64,000 bases of DNA from Hydrangea macrophylla (Eukaryota; Streptophyta; Magnoliopsida; Cornales; Hydrangeaceae). The notes under the pieces are model-generated. The model was not told the DNA's origin and ran no database searches. It saw nothing but the letters and a program-made list of their open reading frames with translations. Of this stretch, positions 58,341-64,000 are shown piece after piece. Numbering within the stretch: position 1 is the first letter of the stretch; each line of letters begins with the position of its first letter. Where the stretch lies: contig CM066998.1 in assembly GCA_033977485.1 (NCBI GenBank), forward strand, positions 28,955,501 to 29,019,500. Reading direction: 5' to 3'. Position numbers and translations under genes: made by a program.

Positions 58341-58640
58341 AAGGACCCTGCAACCACCTATGTTCCAGGTCGGTTTCCTATGGTCACTCCTCAGCACGCC
58401 CCCGCCTTCGCAGGACGCTTGGGGGCAAGAGGATACTAGACCTAAACAAGAAATTACTTAAAGTTTTGCCTAGGTCCAATCGACGACGGTGCCAAACCCC
58501 TAGGTGGCCGACGATGGCAAGCTTCAAATGACCCTGCAACCACCTATGTTCCAGGTCAATTCCCTACGGCCATTCACTCCTGCACTCTCACCTTCGCAAA
58601 ATGCTTGGGGTGCAGGGGAATATTAGGCCAAAATAGTTAA
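58341..58640. repeat. Duplicated ~95-bp segment in element C
   Basis: CTGCAACCACCTATGTTCCA occurs at about 58348 and again at about 58531. Both are followed by a related 70-bp stretch ending in a GCTTGGGG-type motif. The unit spacing of ~183 bp suggests a diverged direct duplication. Confidence 0.8.
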
Positions 58641-59042
58641 TCACACCGGTCACTACAAGAACTTGGAAAATATTCCTAAGTACTTACAGTGATCAGAGAT
58701 ATATCCCGGATGCTAAATAGGACCAGCTCCTACAACACTGCTAAACAGGACCAGTTCCTACAGCACTCCGAGCAATTACCTTTTAAACAGGTCAGGAAGA
58801 CTAGGTGTTCTACTGGTTACGGTCCAAAAACATTTGCTAAAGCAGGTGTTAGGTTGGCCAAAAACCGAGCGGATACTAGCAATTAAAAACGAGCATAGTG
58901 CAGAAAAGTAGACAGTTAATGGGAGGGAAGGGTGACCTCAGGGGCCCTTTTATTAATTAAAAAGAATTGTACAAAGCCTGGGGGGCAGTTATAGTAGCCT
59001 CCCCAAAAAGAAAAGAAAAACTACAACAAAAAAGAGAAAAAA
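58641..59042. other. Non-coding spacer in element C
   Basis: No supported gene. AAATAGGACCAGCTCCTACA and AAACAGGACCAGTTCCTACA (~58716 and ~58742) are a short imperfect direct repeat. It would be the 3' UTR or downstream region of the antisense gene. Confidence 0.5.
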
Positions 59043-61070
59043 CTAGTCTACAACCACCACTTCCTCCTCCTCCGTGGCCTGCTCATCAACGGAGGGGTTC
59101 CCCGTCGGTACAACATCAACGGCGACCTCGGCCTCAGCACTGACCTCAGCCTCAGCAGCGACCTTGGCTTCAGCAATGATCTCAGAGTCAGCCTGGCCTT
59201 CATTCCAGTAATCGGATTCGGCCCAGGAGTACCCGGACAGATCCCAGTCGGGATGGTCAGTAGTAGCCCGCTTCACCAGATCGGCACAGCCTGTGAAGAA
59301 CCCAGCCTCAAATTCCTCCTCAGCTTCTTTGGCTTTAGCCTCCCGGACAACAGTAAGCTCTGAGAGCGTGGCCGTCATAGTTGCAAGATCCTTCTCGGCA
59401 GAGATCTTTGCGGACTCTGAGGCTGCAACCTTGGCCTCAACAATCTTCTCGGCGGTGACCCTCCGGGCCTCCGCAGCCGCAACCTTAGCCTCCACGACCT
59501 TCCGGGCAGCCCACTCAGTTGACAAGGAGTCACGGACCTACCCCAGCTCAAAGGCCGTTGCCCGGGATCTTTCTCCCTCCACGGTCAGGGCAAACTCCGC
59601 AGACTCCCGAGCAAGCCTCTCCACGGAAAGGTTAGCCTCAGCAGCGGCCAACCTCTCAGCAACGCCAGGAAGGGTGGTCTCAGCCCCGGCCGCAATATAG
59701 CCAACCTGCAAGAGCAAGGCGATGTCAGTATAGGCATGGAGAAAAAAAGTTAGAGTTCACACAGCAAAGATACTCACCATATGGCTGATGCTGTATAGCC
59801 AACCGATGATGGCCTCGGGGCTCAGCAGGCTACACTTGTCAATCTGGCTCTGCAGCAGCCCGGGCCGTACCATCCCGCGGACTTCGTCCACTGTCTCGAC
59901 CTTTGGCCTGGCAGAGGGGCCCGCGCGAGCTGCCTCCAGGGTCAGGAAGGAGACCCCAGTCGGTCTGGCAGTAGGAGGTGGTGGTGGTGGTGGTGGTGTA
60001 GCAACTGTAACTACGGGCGTTGAGGTAGCAACCGCTTCCCTCTCAGCCCGGATGGATATCCCCCGGGAAATCCTTTTCAGGGGTTGACCCCCAGTGGGAT
60101 CCGACTTCTTCCTCTTTTGGCCAGCCCGGGCCATCAGAGTCGCTTCCTTCTCCTTCAACGCTGCCGCGTTCTTGGGAGCCATTTTCGCAAAACCAGGAGC
60201 ATGTCAGAATTCAGCAAAGTGTAAAGAAACTAGACGGTCAAGAATGGAATTTACTAGGAATGATCGCCGGGAAAGTGGGAGCTGTGAAGTCATGTTGGGG
60301 CTTGTAGGAAGTCTTCGGGCTTCCCGACCGGGTCAACACTTTGTTGATGTCAGTTAGGTCCTCCACCAGAGATAAGACCCGTGCTTGAAGCTTGTCAGGA
60401 AGACTCAGCGGGTCCACTGATCCCACTGCAAGACAAATGCACTAATGGGTTAGTCAAGGCTAAGTAAAAAAATTAAGCAAGAAAGAAAGAGTGCTTGGGC
60501 TTACTCCTCAGCTTCCCCGCCCAGGAGGTCTTTAGCTGGATACCCGACGCCTTCTCACACAGACCCAGGGTAGACACTTGGAAGAACTTTTCTTCTACCC
60601 TTTATTGTTGCTCGGGCAGTTCACAATTATCTTCTGCCCCTGCCTGGCCCCGAGTGAGAAGAAACCGGCCTCCCCATGAACCTGGAAAGGCTGGTGGGTC
60701 CAGAAGAACTCCTGTAGTGTGAGCTCGTACCCGAGGACTTAGGGCCATAGCGAAATGCACCACATCAGGTATCGCTAACCGTTAGGGGCATGTTGCCCAG
60801 GGGAGATCCTGAGGTAGATGATAGCGTCCCGAGCAACTCGGTGAAGAGGCAAGCGAATGCCCTCCATAAAAGCATCTTCGTACAAGGTGACGAAGCCCGA
60901 CCAGGCCAATTACTCCTTGAGACGTGGCAACACCCACACTCGAGCTCCTACCTATACCGGTCGGTTACTCCACTGGATGACCTGGAGTATGGGTCCCATC
61001 CTGAGCAGCATTCCCAAAAGACATCCGGACGGTTTCCAAGGCAATACTGATTTTTGAATCCTCACGCGAT
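59043..61070 (-). pseudogene. Antisense gene of element C (gypsy-type transposon protein, spliced)
   Basis: Opposite to gag-pol. The first exon (~61070-60505) contains LVTLYEDAFMEGIRLPLHRV and ISPGQHAPNG, resembling the putative gypsy-type transposon domain (Transposase_28-like), with stops and a frameshift. Clear introns: 60426-60504 (GTAAGC...CTTGCAG) and 59706-59777 (GTGAGTATC...TCTTGCAG). The latter is 72 nt and joins SISHM to VGYIAAGAE in frame. Another intron probably ends just before 60182, where MAPKNAAALKEKEA begins. The last exons encode an NLS-like KRKK, a poly-Pro stretch, then a long Ala/Glu/Lys coiled coil (AARKVVEAKVAAAEA) and an acidic end. One TAG lies near 59538. Antisense ORFs at this place are known in Tat elements such as Grande. 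Function is unknown. Confidence 0.72.
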
Positions 61071-61105
61071 GACGTATCCAGTCAGTTCCAAAAATGGAGG
61101 GCAAC

Positions 61106-61722
61106 TGATATGTCAAAAATAATCTAGTCATGAAGCCAGTCCGCCACGTCACCAAGAGGTACCGATTATTCTGGTAAGGGTGCCTACACCCAAGCATTTC
61201 TGAGGTGTTCTCTCAGACCAGGCGGTTCGCACCAACTGGCCGGGCATGACGGTCGCAGTGTCCCGCGATCCTATCCAATCCAGCCATTTCCTAAACTAAC
61301 TACAAGTCTGCAAGATGGAAGGTGCCAGTTTCCTAAATCACTTAGGAAACCTTCCCTAGATTATGCCAATAAAACTCTAATCAGATTAGTTTTCCTAATC
61401 TAATCAACCTACCATATAAGGGTGGACTCTTGCATCTATAAAAGAGCCCACCTACCCTGTCAATGGGGATCCCGATCCGAAAATAATTCTCTAAGCTCAC
61501 AAGCATACAACAGAGAACTCACCATCAATACGCATATACCTGGCTGATATTACTGGTAGTGCCGCCAACTTTGTTCGCTCACCAGGCCCGCTGGTGATCT
61601 GCTAGTTAGAGCGCACAGACGCAACCGTGGACCTAGGTCACCTCGTTAACGGGATCGAACCACACACGAATTGTTGTCTTATTTTCTCTTTAAACCCTTC
61701 TTACCAGTTTTAGGCAGCATCA
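61106..61722 (+). repeat. Element C 3' LTR
   Basis: 617 bp, preceded by the purine-rich AAAAATGGAGGGCAAC (61090-61105) as polypurine tract, and followed by CCTTC. Confidence 0.93.
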
Positions 61723-61727
61723 CCTTC

Positions 61728-62270
61728 CAAGCAGGATTCATAGACTGGAAGTGCCTCCAGTTCCAATGAGCTTAATGGCCCATTTTGAACCAGTCTTTGA
61801 ATCCTTTTCAAATTAATATGACCAAGGTGTAAGTTCTAAAGATGCGTTTGGTTCATCCTCGAAGATTCTTTTCTCTTAAATGGTAAACTATTTGTGTTAT
61901 TCAATTCATTAAGTTGCAGTATAGGAGAGACATTATTTATGAGATAAAGATCATCCACCAATTGACCAGAACAAATAAAAAGTTTATTTTCTTTAATAAC
62001 TACTACTTTATTAAAATGAACTGAATATCCATTCTTTACTAAACTATGAACTGAAACTAGATTCCTTCTAATAGAAGGTACATAAAGGCAATTTCTTAAT
62101 ATTAAAATCCTATCTCTACCAAAACTAAGATGTAGATCTCCTACTGCAACTGCTGCTACTCTCGTAGCATTTCCCATATATAGATAAATCTCTCCATCAC
62201 TAAGCTACCTGGTTTCCTGGAACCCCTGCAAAGAATTGCATACATGATCAGTGGCTCCCGTATCTACACA
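61728..62270 (-). pseudogene. Copia protease and GAG-pre-integrase region
   Basis: Minus strand: CVDTGATDHVCNSLQGF (protease active site DTGA plus the Copia-type HxC), then GDLHLSFGRDRILILRNCLY, YVPSIRRNLVSVHSLVKNGY and the GAG-pre-integrase HLGHINLKRIQRLVQNG and LPVYESCLEGK zinc residues. Stops after RSTGT, after QETR and in HL*NLHLGH. Confidence 0.83.
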
Positions 62271-63143
62271 CTAGGTACCGGTAGATCGGACAGCTAAACA
62301 CGATTCAACAACTAGTAAATGAGATTTACCTTGATTGTTATGTCTGGAGAGATAAACCGGACATTGCTTCTTCCAGTGTCCTGGCTGCTTGCAAACAAAA
62401 CAATTGCCTTTAGGCTTTCCTGGTTGTCCTCTTGGCCTTTGGATTGACGGAGGACCCGCGACCTTCTTTTGAGCCTTTTTTATTTTCTTCTTGCCTTTCG
62501 GCTTTGAAGCAGAATCTTTCTCAAACACAAGAGCACTCCCTGACTTTCTGTTGAGACCCTCAGCTGCCTGGAGTTTTTTAAGCAGCTCTGCCAAGGTATA
62601 TTTAAATTTATTCATGTTGTAATTGAGGCAAAATTGCTTAAAAGACTCTGGCAGTGACTGGAGTACGATATCTACCTGGGTTTCCCCGTTGATTTCAGCT
62701 CCAAGGATCTCTAGTTCATTAAGAAGAGATATCATCTTAAGAACATGATCCCTTATAGGTGTCCCCTTAGCCATAGTTGTGTTCATCAAGTCTTTTATAG
62801 CAACCTGCCGAGCAGCATGACTTTGATCCCCGAACATCTCGCAGAGGCTTTCCATCATGTTATTGGCACTGGCCATTGACTGATGCTGATGTTGTAGAAC
62901 ATTTGACATGGATGCCAAAATGTAACACCGCGCCATCTCATCAGCCTGGACCCATTTCTTGTGAGCCTATGTTTCCTCAGCGGTTGCCCCCTCACCAGGT
63001 TGTTCAGGACATTCTTGAGTAAGCATAAACTTGTACTCTTCAGCAGTTAACACAATATCCAAATTCCTTTTCCAGTCTATATAGTTTGGTCTAGTAAGTT
63101 TGTTTTCTTTAAGTATAACAGAGAGTGGATTGAAAGAACCCAT
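62271..63143 (-). pseudogene. gag: Copia gag with CCHC zinc knuckle
   Basis: Starts MGSFNPLSVILKENKLTRPN at 63143. One in-frame TAG at 62967-62969 (EET*AHKKW) separates the first 58 residues from an otherwise open gag: MARCYILASMSNVLQ, LMNTTMAKGTPIRDHVLKMI, ESFKQFCLNYNMNKF (UBN2-type Copia gag), a Lys-rich stretch, zinc knuckle CFVCKQPGHWKKQC, then VVESCLAVRST leading to protease. The start is set by the family MG/SFNPL-type N-terminus and the ACAATGGG-like context. Confidence 0.87.
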
Positions 63144-64000
63144 TTAAAAGCCTGAGAATCACATAATATAAATAATTACGTTTGGGCAAAAAATTACTAT
63201 GGATTCAAGTTGAAAATATTGGTTCCCTCTACCATATTTGAAAAGAATCTGCCAGCAACCTGATACACCGCAAATAGTATGACTCGATGGGAAGCCATAT
63301 ACTATCCATCATTTGTTCAGATAGGTAATTGCCTTTTAATTTTACTATCCAGTCGATGCACCTTGCCTAGTAAAATTAAACTACTGACTTGCTTTGGTCC
63401 TATAAATAACAATAGTGACTCAGATGGAGAGGATATTACTATTTATAGCTAAGTGTATACCATCACTTAATTCTAGGTCAAGAGTTCTGTGAGGAACACC
63501 TCTGATGGAGAGGTGACCCACACTAACAATCACCCCAAATATTCTTTTAAAGAAGTTTGTATCGATGATTCCATGATCAACTGCATCCGATGGGGAGGAT
63601 GACACTAGAGCCGTCACACTAAATTAATCATATCATCTACAAACCAGTGATGGAGACCATGAGATTTATACTTGATAAATTCTCTCTCCCACTTAGAATT
63701 TTAAAAAATTTGAGGGTTATAATTTTGTAGAAAACCTTTTAATTTAATTAACAAAAAATAATAGAATACTTGGCAAGGGTTAATTCCTCCTTACTTGTCA
63801 AACCCACATGTGTAGATAATAAAATTATTCTATTCTCATGATTATAGAAAATAAGTACTTAAGTTTTCAAAATATGGAATTAGTTTTATTTCTAAATACA
63901 CATGTAGTTGTCCATTATTTTAAATTAATATAAATTAAACATCTAAAATTGGTCTAGGAACAATTAGCCATGTTGTCCCATTCATTAAACATGACACAAT
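63144..64000 (-). other. Copia 5' leader (LTR not reached)
   Basis: At least 857 nt of non-coding leader upstream of gag. No match to the 3' LTR (12045-13359) is visible, so the PBS and 5' LTR lie beyond the window. A motif CCTCTCCATC/GATGGAGAGG recurs at about 63424, 63504, 63590 and 63647. A pyrimidine-rich TTCTCAG lies about 10 nt before the gag ATG. A 65-aa frame at 63420-63617 spans the repeats but has no known domain. Confidence 0.6.

Larger units (their letters stand above)
51716..61722 (+). mobile_element. Tat-lineage Ty3/Gypsy element C with antisense gene
   Basis: 10007 bp, flanked by CCTTC (51711-51715 and 61723-61727). LTRs are 618 and 617 bp, start TGATATGTC and end GCATCA. I count about 48 differences (~8%), so this is the oldest of the three Gypsy insertions. 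RT sequence (CLDFTDLNKACPKD, VMPFGLKNVGATYQRL, YVDDLLVKS) is diagnostic of Tat. It also has a second RNase H and a reverse-oriented spliced gene near the 3' LTR. All genes are broken by stops and frameshifts. Confidence 0.93.
12045..64000 (-). mobile_element. Ty1/Copia retrotransposon, split by three Gypsy insertions
   Basis: Own segments are 12045-13496, 28128-29377, 50401-51715 and 61728-64000, about 6.3 kb in all. Read on the minus strand in descending order they give gag, protease, integrase, RT and RNase H, the Copia gene order. Each junction restores a continuous frame: VQRSDV/EVTKIAS across A, KARLVAKGFTQ across B and LEGKMTKRPF across C. The 3' LTR ends in TGTTAGG/CCTAACA inverted repeats. 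The 5' LTR and PBS lie beyond 64000. Stops and a frameshift make it dead. I did not assign a lineage within Copia. Confidence 0.9.

Noticed and set aside
59293..59700. 135-aa + strand frame opposite the antisense gene
   Set aside because: Shadow of the Ala/Glu-rich coiled coil. The minus strand has the splice sites and coding logic.

Overview
This is nuclear DNA from a flowering plant, most likely a eudicot. It is AT-rich and dominated by nested LTR retrotransposons. Other plant signs are a PIP-type signalling-peptide gene, two MITE-like elements and a scrap of plastid ndhA. I could not name the species.

Positions 1-12044 are old low-copy sequence. They hold a plastid ndhA exon1/intron junction (46 to ~165), a MITE candidate (2551-3000), the only convincing host gene (minus strand, 4575-4865, a 96-aa secreted PIP-like peptide precursor), a Stowaway MITE (5787-6043), a field of degenerate GTGAGAAATTTCTCAC-type repeats (7253-8455) and a possible relic LTR (9741-12044).

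Positions 12045-64000 are one stack of insertions. The base is a minus-strand Ty1/Copia element (3' LTR 12045-13359, gag start at 63143, 5' LTR beyond the window). Three Ty3/Gypsy elements have entered it, each with an exact 5-bp target-site duplication: Athila A (13497-28122, TSD CACTT), Athila B (29378-50395, TSD CAACA) and Tat-lineage C (51716-61722, TSD CCTTC). A non-autonomous Tekay/Del-like element E (42100-48395, TSD GTATT) sits inside B. Removing the insertions gives a continuous Copia reading frame across each junction. By-eye LTR divergence is ~8% for C, ~4% for B, ~2% for E and 4 differences in 1642 bp for A, so A is very young.

Athila A is almost intact. It has gag-pol with a single in-frame TGA inside reverse transcriptase, a small acidic ORF that needs a 119-nt intron to stay open, and a 469-aa basic/coiled-coil 3' ORF. 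The most unusual signal is a set of arrays of the palindrome TTCGATCGATCGAA. They lie only in non-coding parts of A and B, next to the LTR TATA box and next to a second TATTTAAA-like box upstream of the 3' ORF. With conserved splice sites, this suggests an internal promoter and a spliced 3' gene. Element C carries a spliced antisense gene in its 3' region and a second RNase H.
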